A stretch of 64,000 nt of DNA, taken from NCBI GenBank assembly GCA_037957365.1, contig JARHVA010002371.1, forward strand, positions 62,001-126,000, given 5' to 3'. Numbering within the stretch: the first letter of the stretch is position 1; each line of letters begins with the position of its first letter. The DNA is from Torreya grandis. Its lineage: Eukaryota > Streptophyta > Pinopsida > Cupressales > Taxaceae. Of this stretch, positions 54,408 through 64,000 are shown in pieces. The notes beneath the pieces are model-generated. The model saw only the letters and a program-made list of their open reading frames with translations, was not told the origin of the DNA and ran no database searches. The position numbers were made by a program, and so were the translations under genes.

Positions 54408-55600
54408 TGCATGATTTGTAATTGACTTGGATATTCCAAGCATGATTCGGCAACATTGATATACATATGTGCTGATCCAATGCAATGTCTACTGAAACCG
54501 ACACATTTGGCTGAAAATTGTTGTTTGCCTGTGTTGCCCTCTATATTCTATATTTATGATGCAATCATGTACATGCTTACACACATGCCTACAATGTTTA
54601 TACATTAGATTTCACACCCCTTTTATGACATTTCCAATCCATATGACAATGGTGTAGTAAAGAAATATGGTGACTCTTTAGGTTGTATATGACTTAAATC
54701 TACTTCTATTTGCTTTTTTGAACAAATACTATTCCTGTAATCAGCTGATTATGTGAATTATATGCTCGCTTAATTTCTTGACTATGTGGAGTAGTTGTAT
54801 GGAATGAAAGTGAGTAAGGAAATGACTCCAAACACACATGAAAAGAAAGATAAACACACAAATTTACCCGGAGAAACCCAATGCGGGAAATCTCTAAAAG
54901 TGTGAGGCTCTGCCGCCTCATCTCCACCATTTTCTTGCAGATTTACAATCCACCTGCTCAATTTGAGCCTTCAGATGGGCTTTCTCTAGCACTCTACAAT
55001 GCTCATGGGACATTGTGGGCTTTGTCTAGCACTTTTTCAATGTTCTACCAGCTTGCCTTGCTGTGGATTGCTTGCTTATTCAATATGCTTGAATGCTTCT
55101 CTCATCATCTACTTGAACTCAAAATTCAATCTTAAATGCTTCTACATTCCCTCTAAGGGGTATATTTATGCTTGCAAGTGAGCATTTGAGTCATGCAGAG
55201 GATTCTAAATTACTTATATGGAGAGATGGAAGAGAAATTGATTTAAACTTGCCTTTGGTCGATTGGTCTATTTTTGTTTCATTGGATCGAGTTTGTACCA
55301 AGCCGAACTCATCTTTATGTCGCTGTTGTATGTGTTTCTCAAAAGCCAAACCTGCTGTATGGGTTCCTACATAGTTGAGCTCGTCACTGTGATTGTTTCT
55401 TCAAGTGGTGTTGGCCCCAATGTGTCTCGATCACATGTTTTCTTTATCTTGTATGCTTCTGCGCTCTGCTTGTTCAATTCTGTGTCTTGGAGTTATTAGA
55501 GAAATCATGCCTTAAAAATGCTTCATTAGTGACATTGACAAGGAGTTAAGCTGATTAGCTCAATCAACTGAATTATGATGTTCTTCCAAGATTCAATTCA
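54408..55600 (-). repeat. 5' LTR of the large antisense element
   Basis: Parallel to 48619-49852, about 40 bp shorter. Its inner edge at 54408 abuts the primer-site-like GTATCATAGCAGG (minus strand, 54395-54407). Confidence 0.7.
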
Positions 55601-58600
55601 GTAAAAGACAATGGAATTCATTACAATAATATGAATCGAATTATTCACACAACCAGTGTTCATTTAAGAGGACATGCTTTTGAAGATTGGGCGATAAGTT
55701 TTTTAAGTTTTTGGTTTTCTAGAGGCATTTTGTTGCTCTTTTTGGCATATTTATGTCCATTCTATGTTTACATCTTGGTCTTCCTACCACGTGTATAGTG
55801 TTAATGACTTCAGAGCACCAAGAGAGTTGATATTTTCCCCCTTTTCGTACACCATATAGGCAACATGTACAATGATGGTAAGCACACTAGTTGCTGGTTA
55901 AACTTGTTACTTGGAAGAGCAAGCATTTCATACATATATAGTTGTTAATTGGATCGACTCACGTGCATAGATTTGACTAGATGTTTTGTCTCACCTAAGA
56001 AAAATAATCACTGCTGAACTTGCTCTAGTTGTGGTTCCCCTTTTTGATTGTGCCTTTTGTAAATAAATTTATTTCTAATTCTCTTTTGGAATGCGCCTTC
56101 TTTATAAAATGGGACCCATTTTGAGGTTTCTCACTCGAGCTTTATTCAAGGGCTGAATGCTATTTTAAGAGGCCAGACTACTTGTCTAGTTTGTTTTTTA
56201 GAATTGAAACAAAGATCCTATGCAACCAAGGTTTCTTTGGTATGAGATTAGAGAGGGATGCCATCATATGTTTTGAGACTAACACATTGTGGGTGATTAC
56301 ACCAAGAGGCATAACTTACAGTGGCAGTAGTGTGGGGAAGCCTCTAATGTCATGCTCATGAAAGGAGAAAACCGGATTGACATTATTGTAGCATATACAA
56401 TTTTGTTAAAAATATAATTTAATAGGCCAACACTTAAAGTAAATTAAATTGGTGATCGTCATGATAGTCGCAATGGTTGTAGATGCGAAAAGATTAGTTG
56501 TGATTAAAGAACTTGGGTATTAAGATCACAAGAAGGCAGTTGTGACCAGAAGCATTTTCGCCTCAATTGTGTGGTGTGCACTAATGGGCATGGTAGATGC
56601 ATTGTTGATATAGGGAAAATAGACTTCTTTCATGACAAAGCCTTGGAGAGGATTCAAAGTCTTGGGACTTCCTTGTTCATGAGCTTCGATGGTGTGGTCA
56701 CATTCATGAGCAGTGTGTTGCTTATGGCAGTGAGTAACATTAATGGATGAGGAGGTTGAAAAGGATGGATTCTCAATAATTTGAATACATTGAACTTGGA
56801 TTGCTATTATACATTCTTAGCTATTTTCTTGTTTCTAAACTTTACGTTCTTGTATGTTTCGTATGTTACATGTGCAAGAGAGAAATTACAAGATGCCTTA
56901 GGGGAAGATTTAAAAAAGCCATTTAAATTTTCACTGTAAATATAAATTGTGATGTAGATGTTGTAGACACAAATCTAGTCATAGGGCCTTGACAATACTA
57001 ATTTTTGACACATAATCACGACTTGCACACAAATACACGACTCTTATTTGCAATTCTTTCAAGCCATTTATCTACATGTAGGCTCAACCCTTAATTTGCC
57101 GTTGCTAGTATACAAAACTTTATATGTCAAATGCTCAAGTTGTTTAAAATCACTTTTAGGCTGTCTTAAGTTTGGGACAAGTGCCTTTGATTCTCTTGGA
57201 CAGGGCCACTTTAAGCAAACTGGAGTGCACTACGCCGCTTTTTACTTAAAACAATTGCGTTCCATTCTAATTAATGGGTAATTTTTGAATTTGAAATCAA
57301 TATTTTGAGTTTTTCTGCAATTTTCACATGGACGTGTAAAATAAATTGTTAAGAGGTTCGCATATAAATACATGTCGAGTCACTTGTTAGCCCCACTTGT
57401 TATTACCCTTGTTCAAACTTTTACACTTCTGCTCATTGAGCAAATTTTCTCAAACTTTGAATCACTCACAAGGAACAATCGTAAGCCATGTCAAGAGCTT
57501 TCTAAAGTAAGTCAAGAGCCATAATTGTCAAGTATCTAGTCATCTTCTAGCTGCATACATACAATCAAAGGAGTGCAATTGCATATTCACTCTAGCTGAG
57601 AGATTTACATGGACTTGAATTCTCTTTGAAGTGTTGGATATGTAAGTAGTGATCAATCGTTAAGGGGGTAATTGAGGTTAGCATAATGCAACTTATTACA
57701 CACTTCTTTATTTTTCTTGTAGGGTCTTAAGCTATAAAAGTGCCTCAAGAGTTTAAAAAACGAGAAGCGAAATAATGATTTGTGCATGGCCAAACCTTGA
57801 TTGTGATGCATTGGATTTTTCATCATCTACGAGCACACTAGACGCAACGATTAGTTTTTAGGCATAGTCAGTTGGGACAACTCAGCGGTCAATATTGCAT
57901 GCACTGTGACACTGTCCACTTACAACACTTGTGTCCATAGATATTTTCTACTTTTGCTTCTGATTTGACATGTCCAGAGTTTTACTTTCTCTATTTGTAT
58001 CGATCAACAATGTGTCTTGGTCAATTAAGACAAGTTCATAGTCAATGAACCAGAGCGTACTACTCCACTGTCAATTTAAGTGGGATTCATTTAGATTCTA
58101 TTTTTGTGACCGATTTTGACCCTGATCTTGCACGATGGCTTTCTTTGATTTCCATTTGTAAATAGTCAGAACAATAAACATAAATCATTGTGCAAGCTAA
58201 ATATATTTATTAACATTTTTTTAAAATAACAACTTTCCATATTTAGGAATTTATCAAAATTAGAATGGTTAAACACTGTACATCTTTAGCATTATGATAT
58301 TGTGAGTTTTACCCCTATATAATCATATAAAGATTTATTGTTTTATAAAAAATATGTAAAGTATACTAGTGATTCGAATTGTTGTTTTTGAGTTCTTGCT
58401 TTTTTGATTTGGTTTTTAATTTTATTTTTTATTTTTGATTTTTCTTCCTAGATATTGTGTTTTGACAATTTTAAAACTCATATGAGTAGTAGTTCTGGTG
58501 GGTAAAGGGCTCATCGGTTTTACTTAAATCGTGGTGTGAGAGGCATTGTCCCAATACTCAAACCATTTGATAACACTATTAACGGATTTTAGTTTGCACA

Positions 58601-58950
58601 TACTCCATAGTATATTGAAAATGTTTAAGTTTTGTTTTCAGCAATAAGAAGTCTTTAGTTGATTGTTCTTGTACCAAATCGATAAACGGTTAACCCCATA
58701 AAGTTACTATCAATGTACCTTAAAGTTCACTATTTAATATTGGGATTAGTATATTTGAAACCCTAGAAAACAAACACATCTTTGCCATAGTTTCACCCAC
58801 TAGTATCATTTTTTTGTGGTATGATTGTTTCTTTGTTAGCATTGAGCTCGATATTTGTCATATTCATTTTATTTTGGTCATCACAAATAAAATGGATTAT
58901 TAAAATGCAACCCTTAATGATGTTCATCCTTTGGGTTTATTCTTCTATCA
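55601..58950. other. Intergenic sequence, nothing recognised
   Basis: AT-rich DNA. The frames at 57048-57281 and elsewhere show no motif. No repeat boundary could be placed. Confidence 0.5.
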
Positions 58951-58959
58951 CAATTCTTT

Positions 58960-59324
58960 ATTTTGGGTTAATTGTAGGATCATTTCTAAAACAAATTAGA
59001 ATTAGATTGTAAATATGCGAAGGAAATAAAAAATGAAATGAACGGAAATTAACTAATTCTATTAAAATAAAATAAAATTGCATTGCAATTATCGTTGGCC
59101 TATTTGAGGGGGCAACCTCTTTTGAACAAAGCTCAATTCATTACAATTCATGGATGATTTCTCACTAGTCTAGACTCATATTTATATGAATTTATCACTA
59201 ACTACTACTTGTGAATGTGAGATTATTATAGTGAACTTGAGAGACGTCTTACAAAGCATGTGTCCATAAAGTTTTATTAATAAAAGAAATTACAAAAAGA
59301 TGGTTATGACAAAGGGTCTTAACA
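58960..59324 (-). repeat. 3' LTR of gypsy element C (outer limit uncertain)
   Basis: On the minus strand the purine tract at 59325-59337 is followed by TGTTAAGACCCTTTGTC. The far end could not be fixed because the partner LTR is outside the window. Confidence 0.55.
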
Positions 59325-59349
59325 TGCCCTCTTAAAAGCTTTTGCCCTA

Positions 59350-59835
59350 AAAGCTGAAGGTGATGAAACTGTGGTTGGCTATGAAAAAGAGTATCCTAGG
59401 AAGCATCATCTGGTTGCATCCCTTGCCATTGTGTTAGAACTTTGGTGATGTCCTGATTGCAGCGCTGATGAGAGCACGTCTAATACAACTCTAGGGTTTA
59501 AAAGGAGATATCCTTTTGCATCAAGCTTTGAAAGCATTGTCTGGGTGGTGACATTTTCGTCAAGAACCTTTTTTAAGCAAGAGACATGAATAATGAGGTG
59601 CATGCATGATGGTGGACGTTTCAACTTGTAAGCGATAAGGTCAATATACTGGGGAATTTTATATGGCCCATTTAACTTAAGAGCTAGTTTTTGGTAGCCC
59701 AACTTTAGAGGGGAACACTTATAAGGTTGTAGGTGAGGGAAAATCATATCTCCAAGTTGAAAGGATCGTTCAGAACAGTGCTGGTCTGCTTTTTGTTTCT
59801 TGCAATTGTGTCAGGGGGAGATTATCCTTGAGGTG
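59350..59835 (-). pseudogene. Integrase C-terminus and chromodomain-like tail of gypsy element C
   Basis: 59406-59747 reads MIFPHLQPYK, KLNGPYKIPQYIDLIAYKL and MHLIIHVSCLKKVLDENVTT, the GPY/F end of gypsy integrase. In a neighbouring frame about 59345-59445 reads ITKVLTQWQGMQPDDAS, then a TAG, then DTLFHSQPQFHHL. That is a chromodomain pattern with the usual Trp codon replaced by TAG. Confidence 0.82.
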
Positions 59836-59961
59836 AATGATATTGTCGCTACATTAAGGGTAGTATTAACAACGAGCCCCTGAGAGTTGTTTGGTATATA
59901 TGAGAGAAGAGATGACGACTTTTGACCATAGACTTCATACATGATTTAGCTTGGTGGCTAT

Positions 59962-60875
59962 TGTAGACACTTAAAATTAGACACTTCATGTTGATTTTAA
60001 CCTTCTTTTCACTAATGCTTAATCATCCATATTTTTATGTAATTCTAATTCATCATCACTATTCATGGTTTATTATCACATCTTTATTAAGTTAATTAAT
60101 AAAAATTAATTAACTAATCCCTCCTTAATCAGAAATTTCATGGATTTTGAATATTCACAATTTCTATAAATCTATAAATCTAATTATTCTCACCTCACGA
60201 CCAAATTTCAAAGATGCCCTAGGCTCTGTCTATCCCCCATCATTGAAATATTGTAATATTTTCTTCATCTTTCTAATCCACCTCATATTTCACTTAATCC
60301 CACTTATCAATTTTATATTATATCTTCCTCTCAAATTAATTTTATATTCATTTGTGAGTCCCACATCTTCTCCACTTCAATTTTTAAATCAAGATTCCCA
60401 TTTTGAATTAAAAATTAGTTTTTATTCTCATCTTAAGATGAATGATTCACATTCATTTCAAAAGTCTATAAATCAGAGGTTCTTCCTCCAATTTAGAAAA
60501 CTTTCTCTATTCTAAACTTACTATGCAAGAATCATTCTAGGAGCTTCAAATTTCCTCAACATTGTCATCATTCTCATCATGCCAAGTCACAACAATCAAG
60601 GTGAACAGGGAGAGATACTTCCCACAAAGAACTAGCATTGCCAAAGACTTCTAGATCACAAGCGATTTCAAATCCTACTTCAATCGATCAGTAAGAAGAT
60701 AAATCACACGGTAATATGTATTGTTTTCTTGTTTGCATTCTTTCTTTCAATTCGTATTTGCTCACCCTTGTAGAGGGATACTAGATGTTTTGATGCTCTA
60801 ATGTTTATTTGATTTGTGATCATACAAGTTGGCTTTTCCTCTAGTATGTCAAATCTCTATCTACAATCATCTGGT
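59962..60875. mobile_element. Insertion inside the integrase of gypsy element C, possibly a solo LTR
   Basis: Integrase coding similarity stops near 60876 (after EWWYNTSYQ) and resumes left of about 59961 (ATK and onward). The block between starts TGTAGACACTTAAAATTAG, a plausible LTR start, and has no coding motif. Expected short duplications at the two edges were not found, so the exact limits and class are uncertain. Confidence 0.5.
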
Positions 60876-61660
60876 AGGAGGTGTTGTACCACCATTCGAT
60901 AAGTGGTAACCATTTTATTCATTGATGTTACTGTTTCGTGGCAAACAATGATAATAGGTCTCTAGACATTTATTGACAATTTTTGTTTGGCTATTAGTTT
61001 GTGGATGGTAACTCAAACTCATTTTTAGATGTGTGCGAAGGCACTTGAAGAGTTCTTTTCATAAATGACTCGTGACCATTGAGTCATGATCTGATACAAT
61101 GGACACAAGAATGCCATGAAGTCAGAAGATTCAATCAAGAAATGTCTAGGCTATGGTGGAAGCAATGTAGGGGTAGGCCAGAGCACATAAATGAGAAAAT
61201 TTAGAAAGGTGATCCATCACCAGGGGAATGAAATATTTTTTTCCCTTGATTTATGGAGGACTTCATCAAATCCATTGAAATGTCAGTCCAACGATATTGT
61301 GGAATGGGTAGTCATTGGAGTAAACCAGGGGATGCAACTATTTCTCTTTTGTGGCATTGACATGTATCACATTCTGCAACAAATGGTTGATACTCTGTTT
61401 GATTCCAATACTGGAAGAAATTGCAGCAAACTTGCACAAGTTTTTAAAAACCTTGAATGACGCGCAGAAAGGGAGGCATGTAACTTTTGCAAAATAGTTT
61501 GTTTGAACTCGAAGCTTACGATCAATACAAGATGACCTATAACACAATGTTTGGCCATTCCAACTATAGTGAGGTTTAAAAACAAAATCAACATACAATT
61601 GGGGAATGCGTTGTTGGGTGGGCTTGTCATGATGCCACTCCTATTGAATATCATGTAGCC
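60876..61660 (-). pseudogene. Integrase zinc-binding and core regions of gypsy element C
   Basis: The minus strand gives an ARHSRFLKTCASLLQF piece (zinc-binding part, 61367-61598) and then IKGKKYFIPLVMDHLSKFSH, ALAYPYIASTIA, SIVSDHDSM and YHPQTNSQTKIVNKCLETY in changing frames. Order and motifs fit gypsy integrase. Confidence 0.82.
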
Positions 61661-62200
61661 ATGTGGAAATATGGGAACATATGCAACATACAGTGGTGCC
61701 TGTTCTTCAAACTGAGGAGGGAGGGCAATGACAACTAAGTATTTTTTTTTTTTTTTTTTTCATATTTGATCTCATAGTCATACCCCATGAGTTTAGAAAC
61801 CCAATTTTCATTGATTTGGGGAAGAGCCCTGCTGCTCTAAAAAATATTTGAGGCTTTGATGGTTGGTTTTGATGCAAAAGTGTCACCCTACCAAGTATGA
61901 ATGCCATTTATTGACTGCATGGAAGATAACCATCATTTTTTTGTCATATGTGGAATGTGCCAAATTGCGTCCAACGAGGACCTTGATGGTGAAGGCAATG
62001 GGGCGTCTGTATTGCTTAAGCACAACACCAAGTCCTGTGCCACAAGAATCACATTCAATAACAAATGGATTGGAGAAATCAAGTATGGCCAATACTGGTG
62101 TGTGCACATTGCTTGTTTGAGGTGATCAAATGTTTGTTCAGAGGATGTCGAGCATACAAAGGAGTCTTTATTGAGCATAGTCGTCAATGGGGTTGCGATT
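61661..62200 (-). pseudogene. RNase H region of gypsy element C
   Basis: 61883-62107 reads PFVIECDSCGTGLGVVLKQY and KKMMVIFHAVNKWHSYLVG, with the catalytic DSCGTGLG block present. The tail continues as a CIKTNHQSLKYFLEQ-like piece. A run of 19 T at about 61742-61760 interrupts the link to integrase. Confidence 0.85.
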
Positions 62201-62960
62201 TTGTCATAATATTTGACAAATTTTCAGTAGTACCATGTCAAGCTAACAAAACCATGTAGACTTTTAAGTGTCCCAGGGTTCGACCAATTTGTCATAGCCA
62301 TAATTTTGGCAAGTTTGACACACACTATCACCGAGACAATATGTCCTAGGTACTCAGTGTTTGGTTGCCCAAAAAAACATTTTGAATGTTTGGCACATAA
62401 ATGGTTCTCAACAAAAAGTTGCAAGATAGTGTCGAGGTGGTTGATGTATTCCTTCCAAGTTTTGTTGTAGAGGAGAATGTCATTAATGAAGACAAAAATG
62501 AACTTCCGCAAGAAGGGGCAATTTTTTTAATTCATTAAGCCTTGAAATGTTGAAAGGGCATTGGTAAGTCATAGTGGCCATCATGTATGCGAAAGGTTGT
62601 TTTGGGAATGTTTGCCTTATGAATGTGGATTTGGTGATACCCAAAGCGCATATCCAACTTGGAGATTAATTTGGCACCATGGAGTTCATCTAGAAGTTCA
62701 TTTATTATCGAAATGAGAAATTTGTCCTTAATGGCAAGCTTATTCAATTCTTGAAAATCAATGTAGAGTCATCAGAGGCCATCTTTTTTATGGATGAGCA
62801 AGATTGGGGAGGAATATGGGCTAGTGTTGGGTAAAATGACTTGTGTTTAGGAGGCCCTAATCCATCTTTTCAATCTTGACCTTTTGAAGAAAGGGGTAAC
62901 AATATGGTTGATTGTTTAGGGGTGCACCGCTTGGAAAAATTTGGATGCGATGGTCTTGAG
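62201..62960 (-). pseudogene. Reverse transcriptase region of gypsy element C
   Basis: 62535-62747 contains INELLDELHGAKLISKLDMR and FGYHQIHIHKANIPKTTFRI. 62224-62511 contains VFINDILLYNKTWKEYINHL and CFFGQPNTEYLGHIVS. The catalytic box reads IND, so the enzyme would be dead even without the breaks between the pieces. Confidence 0.87.
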
Positions 62961-64000
62961 GGCGGTGAGGTGACAATCTTGTTGGTTCTTAAAAAATTGT
63001 TGCATACTTGATCAAAATATTTTGCATGTCAATGCTTGGATAAAATCAGTTGGCGAACCAATGTTGAGAGAGTAAAGTAGGGTAATTATTCCCTGGGAGG
63101 CCCTTTTGAGAAGTTTCTCTATGTGATGGGCGCTGATGATACTAGTGGATTTTGGAAGAAGACCTTTTAGTGTATACTGATGTTCATTCTTAGAGAACTG
63201 CGTTCATAACTCAAAAAAATTCCAAAGAATAAGTTCAATAGTTCTTAGCCATTGTGCTCCTAGAACAATGCCACTTCCACCCAAGGTAAAAACAAACATG
63301 TCGGTGTTGAGGTTATAGTGTCCCATTGAAATACGAACATTACGACTGTTACCATTGCAAGGCAATGTTTCACCATTGTCAATCATCACCTCAAAATTAG
63401 AACAAGGGTTCCCAAACTAGTTTCTTTGTTTAACCAACTGAGGGTCGATGAAGTTATGAGTGTTGCATGAATCAATAAGAATGGTGAGAGGTTGTTTCTT
63501 GAAAAATCCTTTTATACTCATTGTGGAGTGGTTACCCCTGCCAATGCATGCATAAAAAATTGTGTTTGAATATGAGGGCCTTGAATCCTCTGTTTACTGT
63601 GTTGGTTCATCCAAATAGGAATTTGTGGCATCCTCCCATTCTTATGTATCAGGGGGGGAATCAACATAATGCATATGCATTTTTTTGTTCAATGCAATTG
63701 TGCCCCCCTAGCCCATTTGTTATCACAATTGTAGCATAACCCTTTGTTGTGACATGCACACATTTATGCCTTAGTGAGATGCTTGATGGGCATTGCCTTG
63801 AGACGGGGGTTTGTGTTGGGACGCTAGAAAGAAGATCGCTTAGAGGGTGCCACATTGGAATTGCGACACTGCAATGTGATTTTGTCTTTTGCGAGCTTAG
63901 CTAAGCCTAAGGCTTCCATCATGGTTTGAGGTTTGAGCATTTTAACCTCAACTCGAATCACATTATTGAGTCCATTGATAAAACAACTTTTGAAGCAATT
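62961..64000 (-). pseudogene. Protease and Gag zinc-knuckle region of gypsy element C
   Basis: 63204-63389 contains ETLPCNGNSRNVRISMGHY and GSGIVLGAQWLRTIELILW, the block after the gypsy retropepsin site. The active site itself (near 63440-63480) reads LIDSCNTHNFIDP-like in a neighbouring frame. In a frame near 63700-63760 the minus strand reads LCYNCDNKWARGHNC, a CCHC zinc knuckle. The rest of Gag runs off the window. Confidence 0.8.

Larger units (their letters stand above)
48619..55600 (-). mobile_element. Large LTR retrotransposon without recognisable pol, antisense
   Basis: Direct repeats 48619-49852 and 54408-55600 (about 1.2 kb each) share long stretches such as GATATTCCAAG and TGCTGATCCAATGCA, and enclose 4.5 kb. 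Next to the right copy the minus strand reads GTATCATAGCAGG, a near match to the initiator-tRNA primer site. Next to the left copy it reads GAGGAGGTG, a purine tract. So the element lies on the minus strand. No RT or integrase was found; the interior holds a repeat-bearing unknown frame. A clear target duplication was not found. This resembles the LARD class (large elements depending on others). Confidence 0.75.
58960..64000 (-). mobile_element. Decayed Ty3/gypsy chromovirus-type retrotransposon C, right end outside the window
   Basis: Read on the minus strand from the right edge: gag zinc knuckle, protease, RT, RNase H, integrase (split by an insertion at about 59962-60875), a chromodomain-like tail, a purine tract TTTTAAGAGGGCA and an LTR start TGTTAAGACCC at 59324. 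The 5' LTR and primer site lie beyond 64,000. Stops and frameshifts occur throughout; the RT box reads FINDI, with the first Asp lost. Related to but distinct from elements A and B. Confidence 0.87.

Overview
The window looks like nuclear DNA of a seed plant with a large, repeat-filled genome, most likely a conifer or other gymnosperm. The evidence is one plant-specific chromatin gene with an 11.3 kb intron, very old LTR retrotransposons that are nested and full of stops, and a Penelope-like retroelement relic of the GIY-YIG type (the Dryad group of such elements is known from conifers). I see no rRNA, tRNA, CRISPR array, organelle insert or bacterial-style operon.

Positions 1-21,900 hold the only intact gene: a five-exon, plus-strand homolog of Arabidopsis POWERDRESS (PWR), a SANT/Myb-domain partner of a histone deacetylase. 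The joined exons 1876-2110, 2568-3470, 4255-5505, 16801-17412 and 17544-21346 keep one frame for 2267 codons, all four coding introns are phase 1, and a likely extra intron lies in the 3' UTR. Intron 3 (5506-16800) contains, in order, a three-copy tandem repeat, a 1.9 kb inverted-repeat insertion built from copia-type LTR ends and flanked by a perfect 5-bp duplication (6549-8451), a complete non-autonomous LTR retrotransposon in antisense orientation with a perfect 5-bp duplication (8926-13223), a Penelope-like fragment (13345-14010) and an (AT)29 microsatellite.

From 21,900 to 64,000 I find no intact gene. The region is a pile of decayed mobile elements: a chromovirus-type Ty3/gypsy copy on the plus strand (23704-29150); a gag-like relic; a second Ty3/gypsy copy (32590-39210) whose 3' LTR was split by a hAT-like element with a perfect 8-bp duplication, after which about 1.45 kb was tandemly duplicated (38021-40876); a 67-bp minisatellite (41861-42064); a decayed hAT transposon with BED finger, DUF659-like and dimerisation regions (44746-48433); a 7 kb antisense LTR element without recognisable pol that carries a 60-residue protein repeat (48619-55600) and contains a 335-bp hAT MITE; and a third Ty3/gypsy chromovirus-like copy on the minus strand running off the right edge (about 58960-64000).

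The most unusual points are the inverted LTR element integrated as one unit, the antisense intronic element whose roughly 540-codon internal frame is broken only by TAG codons (8 of 8), the same TAG bias in the hAT transposase, the Penelope-like remnant, and the unknown repeat-bearing frame in the 48.6-55.6 kb element. Coordinates of splice sites, LTR ends and target duplications were read by eye; percent identities and expression were not computed.
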